NCBI GenBank assembly: GCA_963849635.1
Contig: CAWKIA010000023.1
Span: forward strand, 62,001 to 126,000
DNA: 64,000 bases
Direction: 5' to 3'
DNA from: CAVRUD01 sp963849635
GTDB taxonomy: Bacteria > Chloroflexota > Chloroflexia > Thermomicrobiales > UBA6265
In this document: positions 16,261 through 25,653 of the stretch, one piece after another
Position numbering within the stretch: the stretch's first letter is position 1
Layout: each line of letters starts with the position of its first letter
Position numbers and translations under genes: made by a program
Notes under the pieces: model-generated
What the model was told of the DNA's origin: nothing
The model's input: only the letters and a program-made list of their open reading frames with translations
Database searches by the model: none

Positions 16261-16656
16261 TCAGCCGATGATCGCCTCGGCTTCGATCTCGACCTTCCAG
16301 CGGGGATCGAGCAGCGCCGCGACCACAATCATCGTGCTGGCCGGACGAACGGCGGCGAAGACGGCACCGTGGGCGCGGCCGACCGCCTCGGCGTCGACGG
16401 CGTCGGTCAGGTAGGTGCGGGTGCGGACGACGTGCTCCGGTCCGGCGCCCGCTTCCTTGAGGGCGGTGACGATGATCTCCAGGCAGCGGGCCGCCTGGAT
16501 CTCGGGGTCGGGGTTGCAGGAGCCGTCCGGCCAGATCGGGGCGGTGCCGGAGACCAGCACCCGATCGCCCACCCGGAGCGCCCGGCTGAACCCGATGGCG
16601 GACTCGAAGGGGGAGCCGGAGCGAATCTGCTGGCGGGCCAACGGCTGATCCGTCAT
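16261..16656 (-). CDS. Rid/YjgF/UK114 family protein
   Basis: A 131-residue Rid-fold protein: FSRALRVGDRVLVSGTAPIW, LEIIVTALKEAGAGPEHVVR, TRTYLTDAVDA and the closing PRWKVEIEAEAIIG. RidA deaminates reactive enamine/imine intermediates with a conserved Arg in PARSxVxV; here the equivalent is RPASTMIVVAAL, with Ser in that place, so it is more likely a non-RidA subfamily member. The ATG overlaps the stop of the gene before it (ATGA), showing coupling. Confidence 0.85.
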   Translation of the reverse strand: MTDQPLARQQIRSGSPFESAIGFSRALRVGDRVLVSGTAPIWPDGSCNPDPEIQAARCLEIIVTALKEAGAGPEHVVRTRTYLTDAVDAEAVGRAHGAVFAAVRPASTMIVVAALLDPRWKVEIEAEAIIG

Positions 16657-17120
16657 GTCGTCGAGGTGGTGGTACCGCTCTTGTCGGCGGTGAGCGCCGT
16701 TCCCTCGGCCAGGGCGGGGATTTCGCCCGGAGCGGCCTCGCCAGCGGTGATCGCTGGATTGGCGGCGAGGTCGTAGCCGGGCCGGGGGCGAACCGGGGTG
16801 AGCAGGCTGGGATCGGCCTTGCGCATCTCTTCGTAGGAGGCGGTCGCCTGCTCGAAGCGGGCTGGGTTGGTGGCGTGTTCCGGGTCGTTCAGATCGACCG
16901 CGTAGACGCCGACGATCTCCTCTGCCGTCCCAAGCTGGGTGAGGGGCCGTTCGGCGTCGGGGTGCGCCGTGATCGGCAGTTGGCCATGGCCGGGGACGCC
17001 GGACCGATCGGGCACCTGGCCGGGCATCTGGGGCGACATCCGTGCGCCGGGCGCTCCAAAGCGGGGCCGGGGCACGGCGCTGGCGGTCGGTGCGGTGGAA
17101 AAGACGCGGCGCTGGGTCAT
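16653..17120 (-). CDS. Hypothetical protein upstream of the Rid gene
   Basis: A 155-residue protein, MTQRRVFSTAPTASAVPRPR onward, with a Pro/Gly-rich first half and an ordered middle part, TAEEIVGVYAVDLNDPEHAT. No family was recognised and no membrane segment or signal peptide is seen. An AGAGGAC site precedes the ATG at 17120. Its stop overlaps the start of the Rid gene, so the two are made together. The frame extends to 17654, but that part is the shadow of the methyltransferase gene. Confidence 0.65.
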   Translation of the reverse strand: MTQRRVFSTAPTASAVPRPRFGAPGARMSPQMPGQVPDRSGVPGHGQLPITAHPDAERPLTQLGTAEEIVGVYAVDLNDPEHATNPARFEQATASYEEMRKADPSLLTPVRPRPGYDLAANPAITAGEAAPGEIPALAEGTALTADKSGTTTSTT

Positions 17121-17226
17121 GAGCCTGTCCTCTGCGATCCTGTGAGCCTGCACATCGAGTTGGTCTGGCCGCCGCGGGCAGTGGCGCCCGCGCAGCCCTG
17201 AGACCCAGAGTCTACCGTGAAGCGGG

Positions 17227-17853
17227 CTATCCCGGCGCTGGTGGCCGGGCAACGACCAGCCGGACGATCCCGAGGCGCCGCCGCTCTTCCGATTCGACCG
17301 TAAACCTCTCCCGGCGAAGGAGATCGATCGTCTCCCGGTCGAAATGGCAGCCGATCGCTCGCGTCTGCATCGGGGTGGCGAGTCGCTGCAGAGGCGCGAT
17401 GGGCCAGATCGGCGAGAGCACGTGCTCCAGGAGAACGACTCGGCCTCCGGGGGCGCAGACCCGCGCCATCTCTCGCAGGGCACGTTCGGGACGCTCCACG
17501 GTGCAGAGCGTGAGCGAGACGGCCACCGTATCGAAGGAGCCGTCAGGGAATGCCAGTCGCTCCGCGTCCATCTGGGCGACGGCGATCGGCATTTTGAACT
17601 CGCCCGCCCGTTTGCGCAGCACCCGCAACATCCCGCCCGAGAGGTCGACGGCAACGCGTTGCGTCACCGCTGGGGCGTAGTAAAGCAGGTTGAGCCCCGT
17701 CCCCGCGCCAATCTCCAGTGTCCTCCCTTGGAGCAGCGCCCCAAACCGCCGCCTGAGGTCTCCCAGGAGCAGGCGTTCCCCCAACCCGACGGTTTGGTCG
17801 TAGGTCTCGGCCCGGCGGTCGAAGATGGATTGGACGCGGTTGCGCTCGGTCAT
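17227..17853 (-). CDS. SAM-dependent class I methyltransferase
   Basis: A 208-residue protein of the UbiE/Methyltransf_11 type. SAM-binding motif I is GRTLEIGAGTGLNLLYYAPA, motif II DLSGGMLRVLRKRA, and motif III LCTVERPERALREMARVCAPGG is split by the usual helix. The segment after it (HVLSPIWPIAPLQRLATPMQ) resembles phospholipid or quinone methyltransferases. The substrate is unknown; there is no quinone gene next to it. Confidence 0.87.
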   Translation of the reverse strand: MTERNRVQSIFDRRAETYDQTVGLGERLLLGDLRRRFGALLQGRTLEIGAGTGLNLLYYAPAVTQRVAVDLSGGMLRVLRKRAGEFKMPIAVAQMDAERLAFPDGSFDTVAVSLTLCTVERPERALREMARVCAPGGRVVLLEHVLSPIWPIAPLQRLATPMQTRAIGCHFDRETIDLLRRERFTVESEERRRLGIVRLVVARPPAPG

Positions 17854-17975
17854 TCAGCTACCACATATGACACGGCCGGGGAAGTCCAAATAGGAGGTTC
17901 AGTTTCGTGTGACTAACCGAGTTCGGGCAGGTACTAATGGTCCATCGGCTACTCGTCGAACGCATCGTCGCTCCC

Positions 17976-18782
17976 TCAGAGGATACCGCTTGAAGCCTCT
18001 CCCATGAGCGTCGCGATCGCGGCTGCATAGAGCGTGTCCAGCCCTCGCTCCACGAGCGGATCGCGGAAGCCGGGGGTCCAGACGAGTTCCGCCAGGGAGT
18101 CGCTGACCACGAAGGCGCTGGCGATCTCGATGCCGCGATGGGCGGCCACCGCGAACAGGGCGGCGGCCTCCATCTCGACGGTCTGGACGCCCATGGCCTG
18201 GTAGTGGCGCGCCTCTTCGACCGTCTCACGGTAGGGCGCGTCGATCGTCCAGGTTGGGCCGGCGTGGAGTGGTCGCTCGCCGGCTCTTGCCGCGAGCGCG
18301 GCCCGGAGCTGGTCCGTCATCGCCGCGTGGGGCAGCGCGGGAGCATCCGCCTCGATGTAGTGGTACGAGACGCCCTCATCTCGGATCGCGCTGGTGCAGA
18401 GGACCAGATCTCCGACAGCCATGCCGCGCTGCAGGCAACCGGCCGTCCCGACGCTGACGACCCGACGAATGCCATAGGCGATCAAATCCTCCAGGACGAT
18501 GGCCGCCACCGGCGCGCCGATGCCGAATCGACCGCAGACCGCGATCTGTACGCCGTTCTGGCCAACATCGACGAGGTAGTTTTCACCGCCAACGCCGCGG
18601 ATGCGCGTGGCGCTTCCGGAGGCGGCGATCTGGTCCATGATGCGGGCCTGGTAGCAGATGATCGCCCCGCGAACGGCGGAGAGATCGGGGAATGCTCCCT
18701 CGGCACGCAGGCTGGCGTGGAGGTCCTCCGGGGTAATGAGGGAGTCATAGGCGTGCTTGCCGGCGAGATTTGGGTATGGCAT
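17976..18782 (-). CDS. Uridine/purine nucleoside phosphorylase family protein
   Basis: A 268-residue PNP/UDP-superfamily enzyme that would split a nucleoside with phosphate. Motifs seen are VCGRFGIGAPVAAIVLEDLI, the phosphate/ribose region VVSVGTAGCLQRGMAVGDLV, and QTVEMEAAALFAVAAHRGIE with the ribose-binding Glu-Met-Glu, followed by ASAFVVSDSL. The arrangement is closest to uridine phosphorylase. No transporter gene is adjacent. Confidence 0.88.
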   Translation of the reverse strand: MPYPNLAGKHAYDSLITPEDLHASLRAEGAFPDLSAVRGAIICYQARIMDQIAASGSATRIRGVGGENYLVDVGQNGVQIAVCGRFGIGAPVAAIVLEDLIAYGIRRVVSVGTAGCLQRGMAVGDLVLCTSAIRDEGVSYHYIEADAPALPHAAMTDQLRAALAARAGERPLHAGPTWTIDAPYRETVEEARHYQAMGVQTVEMEAAALFAVAAHRGIEIASAFVVSDSLAELVWTPGFRDPLVERGLDTLYAAAIATLMGEASSGIL

Positions 18783-18982
18783 GGCTGGCTCCTTTGCGCA
18801 GCTATTGTGTCATCCATCCTGAACAGCCGGCAGGTCCGGCACCCTTCCCCAGAGCGGTTTGCTGTGCGAGGGCTGGTGCAGTCGCACCGGCAACCTCGCT
18901 TTCAGGATTGACACCGCTCTGAACATGGGCGAACGTGGCCGGGCGAACAGTGCGGTCCGGAGTGAATGCACGAGGGGGACAG

Positions 18983-19609
18983 ATGCATACCGAGCCAGCC
19001 ACCTTCGGTCGGATTTTCTGCGTACGCCTCAATCCCGGGGAAGATCTGCTCGAAGGGTTGCGGCAGGCCGTCGCCGACCTGGGGATTCAGAACGGTGTTT
19101 TTCTCTCCGGCATCGGCTCCCTGACCAGCTACCACGTCCACGTGGTCGCCAGCACCGATCTTCCTCCCGAAAACGTCTTCATGAAGGGCGAGGGGCCGTT
19201 CGACATCCTGGCGATCACCGGCCAGATCATGGGCGGGCGGGTCCATGCCCACCTGACCTTCTCCGACGAGGAGAAGGCGATGGGCGGTCACCTGGAGCCG
19301 GGATCCCATGTCCTCACCTTCGCGATCATCACCCTGGCGGAATTGCCGGACAATGACCTGTCCAGGTGGGATCGGCCCGGGATGGCGACTCACGCCACCA
19401 TGCGGCCGGTAGGCGAGCATGCCCACGCTCCGCTCCCGGTAAGCGCCGATGCGGGAGTTGCCAAGCGTGGATCGTTGGCCGATCGGCGAACCTGGCCGCC
19501 CTACAAATCGGACGTCTTGTCCGTGTGTCACCAATCTCCGGTAGCGTATGCAGGGCCGGCGCTTTGCATCGGCGCCTCCAGCGATGACGCAGTGTGGAGC
19601 GATGACCCG
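18983..19609 (+). CDS. PPC/DUF296 domain protein, frame runs on into the GH20 gene
   Basis: Residues 1-125 (MHTEPATFGRIFCVRLNPGE to THVLTFAIITLAEL region) form a PPC domain: LGIQNGVFLSGIGSLTSYHV, GPFDILAITGQIMGGRVHAH and LEPGSHVLTFAIITL. In plants this domain follows AT-hooks; the bacterial role is unknown. No stop codon follows: about 85 residues of unconserved sequence link it in frame to the GH20 protein. The missing stop suggests either a real fusion or a lost frame near 19350. GAGGGGGA precedes the ATG at 18983. Confidence 0.7.
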
Positions 19610-21773
19610 ATGAGTGAGACCCAGCCATCCCCGGGCGATCTGACCTTCCTGCCCCAGCCGTGGCGAGTAACACGGAACGATGGGTGGCTGCTCCTGGATG
19701 GCTCGACGCCGATCCGGGTGGCAGGTGGAGCGAGCGACGCCACTATCCGCACCGCCCGAGGCCTGCAGCAGGCAATCCACGCCCAGACGGGCCTCCGCCT
19801 GCCGATCGAGGCCGTCTCCTCCGGCGGGAGCACGACAGGAGCGGCGGCAATCACCCTTGTTCTGATTGGGCGCGATGAGGCGACTTTCCCGGCGGAGGCC
19901 GTGGGCTGGAACGACCCTGTGCCGTTGCTGGCGCAAGGGTCGACGCTGGTCGTGGCGGAGGACGGGGCGGCCATTGCGGCCAACGACGAGGCCGGGCTGT
20001 TCTACGGCGTGCAAACGCTGATCCAGCTCGTGAAGGGGTATGACCGGCGCTTGCCCTCGCTCAGGATCGAGGACCGGCCGGCCCTGCCGGTGCGTGGCCT
20101 GATGCTCGATGTCACCCGGGGCAAGGTTCTCACCCGCGAGACGCTGACCACCGTGATCGAGACCATCGCTCACTACAAGATGAACCAGCTTCAGCTCTAC
20201 ATCGAGCACACCTTCCGCTTCCCCAGCCACCCCGAGATCTCCGATGGCGCCAGCCCGCTGACGGGCGACGATCTGCTCTACCTGGACGGCCTCTGCCGGG
20301 AGCACCATATCGAGTTCATCCCCAACTTCCAGGCGCTGGGTCATCACCGGCGCGCTCTGCAACTGCCGGCCTACGCCCATCTGGCCGAGACCGACTGGCG
20401 CTGGAGTTTTGCCAGCGAGAGCGACGAGGCATTCCAGTTCATCGACGGCCTGTTCGCCGAGTTCCTGCCCAACTTCACCTCTGGCTGGCTGAATGTCGAC
20501 GCCGACGAGCCGTGGGATATGGGCCTGGGGCGCTCGAAGGTCCTGACCGACGAGATCGGGGTCGGGCGGGTCTACATCCAGCACATCACCCGCCTGCGCG
20601 AACTGGTCGCCAAGCACGGGCGCCAGATGATGATGTGGGCCGATGTCTTCTGGCACCACCCGGACCTGATCGCCGAGGTGCCGGACGACATCCTCCTCCT
20701 CGACTGGTGGTACGAGGTCAAGGAGCATTTCGAGACGGTCGCCCGGATCACGGGAGCCGGCCGGCGCTGCTACGTCTGCCCGGGCACCGCCTCCTGGATC
20801 AGCCTCTTCCCCCGGCTGGACACGGCCATTGCCAACATCCACGGCTTCGTCCGCGACGGCCTCACCGCCGGAGCGGAGGGGATGCTTCTCACCGATTGGG
20901 GAGATGGCGGCCACTACCAGATGCTCTCCGGCTCCTGGTACCCATTCCTCTGGGGGGCAGAGTGCGGCTGGACGGGGAGTTCCACAGAGAGCGCCGACTT
21001 CGACCGTGCCTTCGGCGCTCTCTTCCTGGGTGACCATACCGGCGACACCGTGGTCGCTCTCCGCCGCCTGGGCGCATCGATGCAGACGCACCCGGAGTAC
21101 CGCCGAACCTGGAACACGCCGATGGCGCTCTGGGAAGAACCGCTTGCCGGCACGCTGTACCAGACGGCCACCCCAGAGGAGGTCGCCGAATCCCGCGCGG
21201 CCGCCGAGGCCCTCTTCCCGCTGCTCAATCGCGTTGCCGATCCCGAGATCCGGGCCGACCTGAGTTTTTCGGCCCGCCTGATCGTCTTTGCCTGCGACAA
21301 GATCGAAACGACCCGCGCCATCCGCGCCACCCTGGCTGACCTCGATCTGGTCGAGCGCGGCGCCGGTTCCGGCGAGCACGCTCGCCACGCACTGGACGGC
21401 CTGATCGCCTCTCATGGAGGCGCAGGAGAAGACAATCCCGGCGTTGGTGGAGGAGTTCACGACGCGCTGGATGGCCCATGCCCGTCGCAGCGAGATCCGT
21501 ACGATCCTGGCCCGCTACGCCGGCCTCCGGGCGCGATATGCCCCAGCCCTCGCCTGGTTGCGCTCCCAACGGTCAGCCGCCGAGGTCGGTCAGCCGATCG
21601 ACGCCGCCCTCGTCACCTATGAAACGGACGGCTACGCCGTTCTGTATCAGGAGTCACTGAAGGACCTCGCCCGACTGGCCCAGATCGTCGGGCGGGAGAA
21701 CTTGCCTCCGGACATCCAGGAATGGCTCGTGGCCCATGACCAGGAGCCGCCGGTGGCCGACGTAACAGGATAG
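19610..21773 (+). CDS. Glycoside hydrolase family 20 (beta-N-acetylhexosaminidase-like), frameshifted near its 3' end
   Basis: About 720 residues. An N-terminal GH20b-type domain (PIRVAGGASDATIRTARGLQ, EAGLFYGVQTLIQLV) precedes the catalytic barrel (LPVRGLMLDVTRGKVLTRET, EFIPNFQALGHHRRALQLPA). The catalytic Asp-Glu pair is probably in WLNVDADEPWDMG. The enzyme would remove terminal GlcNAc/GalNAc by substrate-assisted catalysis. The frame breaks near 21410 and resumes as MEAQEKTIPALVEEF to the stop at 21773. GGAG before the ATG at 19610 supports an independent start, although the frame is also open from the PPC gene. No signal peptide is seen. Confidence 0.8.
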
Positions 21774-21823
21774 ATCCGGCTCGGACGACTCCTGGAGTCT
21801 GGCCGGACACGAGGAGCGTACCG

Positions 21824-22312
21824 ATGCAGACGGCTGATGTTCAGAGCCTGTTCGACTACATGTACTGGGTCAACCGGCGGCTGCTCGATGCCGCCGCGCG
21901 CCTAAGCACCGCCGATTTCGTCAAGACCGAGGCGGTCACCACCCGGGAACTGCGCTCAACCCTCGTGCACGAACTCGACGTGGAGTGGAGCTGGCGCCTT
22001 CGCCTGCAGGGCCGGTCCGATGAGGATGAAGCCGAGCTGCGGCCAGAGGATTACCCGGACCTTGCCGCCCTCCGAGCCCACTGGGATCGGGACGAGGCCG
22101 AGATGCGAGCCTGGCTTGCCACGCTCACGGACGCGGACCTCGCGCGGATCATCACCCCGGAGCCGATGAAGCACCCGTTTGCGCTCTGGCAGTACCTGAC
22201 GCACATCCTGATGCACGCCGCCCAGCAGCAGGCCGATGCCGCCACGTTGCTCAGCCTGGCGGGGCAGTCCCCGGGAGAGCTGGGGTATCTGGAGTTCCTG
22301 CGGACGCGGTGA
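21824..22312 (+). CDS. DinB family protein
   Basis: A 162-residue DinB/DUF-type four-helix protein: MQTADVQSLFDYMYWVNRRL, RSTLVHELDVEWSWRLRLQG with the first metal His, and LWQYLTHILMHAAQQQADAA with the two further His residues. GAGGAGCG precedes the ATG. The full set of three His ligands suggests an active metal site. No substrate can be named. Confidence 0.86.
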   Translation: MQTADVQSLFDYMYWVNRRLLDAAARLSTADFVKTEAVTTRELRSTLVHELDVEWSWRLRLQGRSDEDEAELRPEDYPDLAALRAHWDRDEAEMRAWLATLTDADLARIITPEPMKHPFALWQYLTHILMHAAQQQADAATLLSLAGQSPGELGYLEFLRTR

Positions 22313-22339
22313 GGTGAGAGTGATAGGCGGGGCGCCGAT

Positions 22340-23389
22340 TCAGCCCCGGGCGACGAGTGGACGTTGTTCCGCCTTTGGCGGGATCACTGCACCCGAAGAT
22401 CCCTCGTCCTCGTCGACCCACGGTTCCCAGGAGAAGCGGGAGCGGTAGCGTTCCAGGGTGCGCAGGATGGGGCCGCCTAGGGCCAGGACCAGGGCGGCGT
22501 TGCCGGCCGCGCGGAAGAGGTCGTGGGCGAAGGAGGTCACCAGGTAGAACTTGGCGTAGCGTGAGACCGTCTCGGCGAGGCCCAGGTCCGGCGACCAATA
22601 GAGGCTGGAGTCTCCGCTCAGCGTGCCCAGGCCCGGCGCGGCGAATGGCCAGAAGTAGAGATTGAGCAGGGCCCCGTAGAGCAGGCCCCAGACCGCGCCG
22701 AAGATGGCCAGGCCGAGCAAGCGGCGGCGCGAGGCGACGTCGCCGCTTCTGGGCCGGGGGATCCAGCCGGCGGTCAGGCCGATCCAGCCCGCCCCTAGCA
22801 TCTGGAATGGCAGCCACGGGCCCAGCCCGCCCGTGAGAAAGGCCGACAGCAGCAGGGTGAGGACACCCATCTGAAAGCCGAGGCTGGGGCCATAGACCGC
22901 CCCGACCAGCATGATCAGGAGGAAGATCGGGGTCGCGCCCAGGAGGCTGGGAGCCAGACGCAACGTCGCGTCGGTGGCGACGAGCACGCCCAGCAGGGCA
23001 GCCGTTTTCGCCGCCGCGCCGGAGCCGACTATGCCGTCCGGGCCAGAGGGACGTTCGCGTTCACCGAGCTCCGCCACGATCGCCAGGAGGCACAGGCCGG
23101 TAACGCCGGCCAGGATCAGCGGGGCATCGCCCGCGTGCGCCCCGGCGTCGTCCGTGCGCCGCACGACCGGCAGAAGAAAGGGATAGAGGAAGGCAGCCAG
23201 CCCCGCCAGGCTGGCAACCGTGATTACCCCGGAGCCGCCCGATGCCCATTCGGCCCATCGCCGCCAGCGACTCCCGTGCAGAGGATCTATTTGCTGACGT
23301 AATGCAAGAGCATCCGGTCGATCCCGCCGATTGTCTTGTACTCCGGATCCACGATTGGCCGGCAACGGCGGCTCTCCCGGATGTTCCAT
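22340..23389 (-). CDS. ECF transporter S-component-like membrane protein
   Basis: A 349-residue protein with a charged 50-residue N-terminus followed by several hydrophobic segments: GVITVASLAGLAAFLYPFLL, TAALLGVLVATDATLRLAPS, then IFLLIMLVGAVYGPSLGFQM and LTLLLSAFLTGGLGPWLPFQ. The pattern LRLAP..LGATPIF and GF.MG..T...SA resembles S components of ECF vitamin transporters. No EcfA or EcfT gene is adjacent, so it would be a group II (shared energising module) member. The ligand is unknown. Confidence 0.75.
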   Translation of the reverse strand: MEHPGEPPLPANRGSGVQDNRRDRPDALALRQQIDPLHGSRWRRWAEWASGGSGVITVASLAGLAAFLYPFLLPVVRRTDDAGAHAGDAPLILAGVTGLCLLAIVAELGERERPSGPDGIVGSGAAAKTAALLGVLVATDATLRLAPSLLGATPIFLLIMLVGAVYGPSLGFQMGVLTLLLSAFLTGGLGPWLPFQMLGAGWIGLTAGWIPRPRSGDVASRRRLLGLAIFGAVWGLLYGALLNLYFWPFAAPGLGTLSGDSSLYWSPDLGLAETVSRYAKFYLVTSFAHDLFRAAGNAALVLALGGPILRTLERYRSRFSWEPWVDEDEGSSGAVIPPKAEQRPLVARG

Positions 23390-23743
23390 CCAATCTCCCT
23401 GCCCAGACGATTGTTCAATAAGTCCAAAGGCCCGCTCGATTTGGCAGCGAGGGCAACGATATTTCGGTTGCGAAATGCCGCATCCGCAAACTATGCTCTG
23501 CGACAGACAACGATGTCCCCCTTAATTCTGTGCAGAATGCATCATCGCGTCGTGCAAACCGCATTGCCATCCGGCTGGGCGACTCGCACGAATCGCGGCG
23601 ATGCGTGCTGACGTCGGCGGATTCACTGGAGCGATTGCTCCCGGTTTGCCAGCAGCGCCGCAGATGCCCCGTCCCTCGCAATCCTCGCGGGGAGCAGGAG
23701 CCTTTGCGTGGCGGTTGCTCCCGGGTTGCGGAGGTCATTATCC
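23390..23743. other. Intergenic region between the S component and PucR genes
   Basis: About 350 bases between divergent genes, with slightly lower GC near 23400-23520. It must hold both promoters. I looked for a riboswitch ahead of the transporter and saw no recognisable conserved core. Confidence 0.4.
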
Positions 23744-25351
23744 ATGGCGGAGATTACCCTGGCCGATCTGCTTGCCTGGGAACCCCGGCTCAGCCTGACT
23801 GGCGGAGACGGGCTAGAGCGCCCCGGCGGAAGTGCCATCGGCGCTGGCCTGGCGGGCGGGAAGCGCTGGGCCATCGAGTTGGAGCGGGAGATCACCTGGG
23901 CGGTTACGGCCAGGGCCTCCAGCCCGATGCTTCCACCCCTGCGTGGCGGCGAACTGATCATCCTGCCCCGGCGGGTGCTGATCGATTCGGGAGTCTCGCT
24001 CTCGCTTCTCCTGCGTGAGCTGGCCAGCCACAATGTCGTCGCCATCGTCCTCGATCAACCCCTCGCCGACACCCCTCCCCTGCCGGCCCTGCTGGCCACG
24101 CCGGCCTCGAACGAGCTCGAGGGCGAGGTCAACCGCTTGCTGACCGAGCGTCGCGGCGAGCTCTACCGGGCCGGAACCGAGATCGAACGCATCCTGAGCG
24201 ACCTCACCACCACTGGGGCTGAGCTGGACCAGGTCCTGGCCGCTGCCGCCGGGGTCCTCGGCGTGCCGGTGACGGTGACGGACTCCCGGGGGATCCCGCT
24301 GGCCGCCGGCGGGCGTCCATCCCAGCAGCCCTTGCCATCGGAGTCCTGGCCGTCCGGGGCGGGTTGGCAGGGAGACCGGCTGGGAATGCCCCTGAGCGAG
24401 GGCCATTCGCTCTGGATCGGGCCGGTGCCCGCTCCCCGGCGGGCCCTGGCCCGGCTCGTCGGCGATCGGGTTGGCGCGGCGGCGGCTGCTGCCTTGCGCC
24501 GGGCCGCCGAGGCCCGGCCGCGCGGTCCCGCCCGGGTCGCGGCCCTGAATGCCCTCCTTAGCGCGAACGGCCTCGATGTCTCCGTGCGGGCCTTGACACT
24601 CGGTCTCCCACCGGACGCGACCTACCGGGTCGCCCTTGCGGCGGCGGATGTCGGCCCGGCCGAACTGCACCGGCGCCTGGCGCCGCTCGGGATCGTGCAC
24701 GATGCCGGCATCCTCGATGGACTGCCAGCCGTCGTCGTCGAGGGGCGTCCGGAGACGCTCGGCGGCATGAACGGCACCGGCCGCCGCCTCAATGCCCTGC
24801 TGCGCGCCGGTACCACGGGAGCGGCGGCGACACCGAGCAGTGCCAACGGCCACGCCCCGACTGGCATTGGCACTGGGCCGTCCGCGAGCAGCGGCGGCTG
24901 GCTGGCGCTGTCCGGCCCGGTGGCCGGGCCGGTGCACTTGCCGGTCGCCGGACGCGAGGCCCGCTATGCCGCGGCCCTATTGAGCGGTGGGCGCGTCTCC
25001 GGGCCGGTGGTGCGGTTCGATGTCGCCGCCGATCTGGGGCCGTACCGCCTGCTCTATCGCCTGTGGGACGCGCCGGAGCTGCACGCCTACTCGGCCGAGG
25101 CGCTCGGCGAGCTGCCCGTGCGCGACCGGCGGGGCACCCTGCGCGAGACCCTGCTGGTCTACCTCGAAGTGGGCGGGTCGCACGTCGACGCTGCCAGCCG
25201 CCTCGGCATCCACCGCAACACCCTCGCCTATCGCCTGCGCCAGATCGCCGACGCCACCGGGCGTGATCCGTCCGACCCGTCCTCCCGTCTCTTCCTCCAC
25301 CTGGCCCTGCTGGCCGCCAATCTCCCACCGGCGCCGGCGCCCGCAGGTTAG
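23744..25351 (+). CDS. PucR family transcriptional regulator
   Basis: A 535-residue regulator. The N-terminal PucR-type domain spans roughly residues 1-125 (ITLADLLAWEPRLSLTGGDG, LRELASHNVVAIVLDQPLAD), the centre is a GAF/GGDEF-like region (LAAAAGVLGVPVTVTDSRGI), and the C-terminus carries the HTH_30 module ETLLVYLEVGGSHVDAASRL, GIHRNTLAYRLRQI. Such proteins control purine or other catabolic genes. The ATG at 23744 has GGAGGTC upstream. The stop codon TAG lies within the first heptad of the repeat element that follows. Confidence 0.88.
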   Translation: MAEITLADLLAWEPRLSLTGGDGLERPGGSAIGAGLAGGKRWAIELEREITWAVTARASSPMLPPLRGGELIILPRRVLIDSGVSLSLLLRELASHNVVAIVLDQPLADTPPLPALLATPASNELEGEVNRLLTERRGELYRAGTEIERILSDLTTTGAELDQVLAAAAGVLGVPVTVTDSRGIPLAAGGRPSQQPLPSESWPSGAGWQGDRLGMPLSEGHSLWIGPVPAPRRALARLVGDRVGAAAAAALRRAAEARPRGPARVAALNALLSANGLDVSVRALTLGLPPDATYRVALAAADVGPAELHRRLAPLGIVHDAGILDGLPAVVVEGRPETLGGMNGTGRRLNALLRAGTTGAAATPSSANGHAPTGIGTGPSASSGGWLALSGPVAGPVHLPVAGREARYAAALLSGGRVSGPVVRFDVAADLGPYRLLYRLWDAPELHAYSAEALGELPVRDRRGTLRETLLVYLEVGGSHVDAASRLGIHRNTLAYRLRQIADATGRDPSDPSSRLFLHLALLAANLPPAPAPAG

Positions 25352-25566
25352 GCGTCAGGCGTTAAGCGTTAGGCGTTAGCAGTCGTCATCCTGAGCATGC
25401 GAAGGATCTTGGCGCGTGAGCGCCTTCCGTACTCGTTCGAGTACACGGACGAGCCCGGTCGGCACCAAAGGCCGTAAACGGCCAAGATCCTTCGCAGGCT
25501 CAGGATGACGGTGGTGGGGTGTCGCGCTCCTCCCTAACGCCTAATGCCTAACGCCTGACGCCTTTC
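25347..25566. repeat. Composite palindromic element A (heptads plus 29-bp inverted core)
   Basis: Five GTTAGGC-type heptads (25347-25381) are followed by a 29-bp arm beginning GTCATCCTGAGC (25384-25412). A 68-base centre with an AAAGGCCGTAAACGGCC dyad comes next, then the inverse arm (25481-25509) and four facing CCTAACG-type heptads (25533-25560). Nested inverted symmetry covers about 215 bases. The PucR stop codon lies inside the first heptad. Confidence 0.88.
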
Positions 25567-25653
25567 CCGCGTCGTTGGCATAGAATTAGCATCAGGTGAA
25601 CGACGGCGACCGGGAGGGGCCCGGGCGCGCCGGCGTGGGAGAGGTACGGAATC

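Noticed and set aside
18902..21460. 852-residue minus-strand frame opposite the PPC/GH20 genes
   Set aside because: No recognisable domain; composition is that of an antisense shadow of GH20.
23390..23743. Cobalamin or thiamine riboswitch before the S component gene
   Set aside because: No conserved core sequence of a known riboswitch could be traced on the minus strand.
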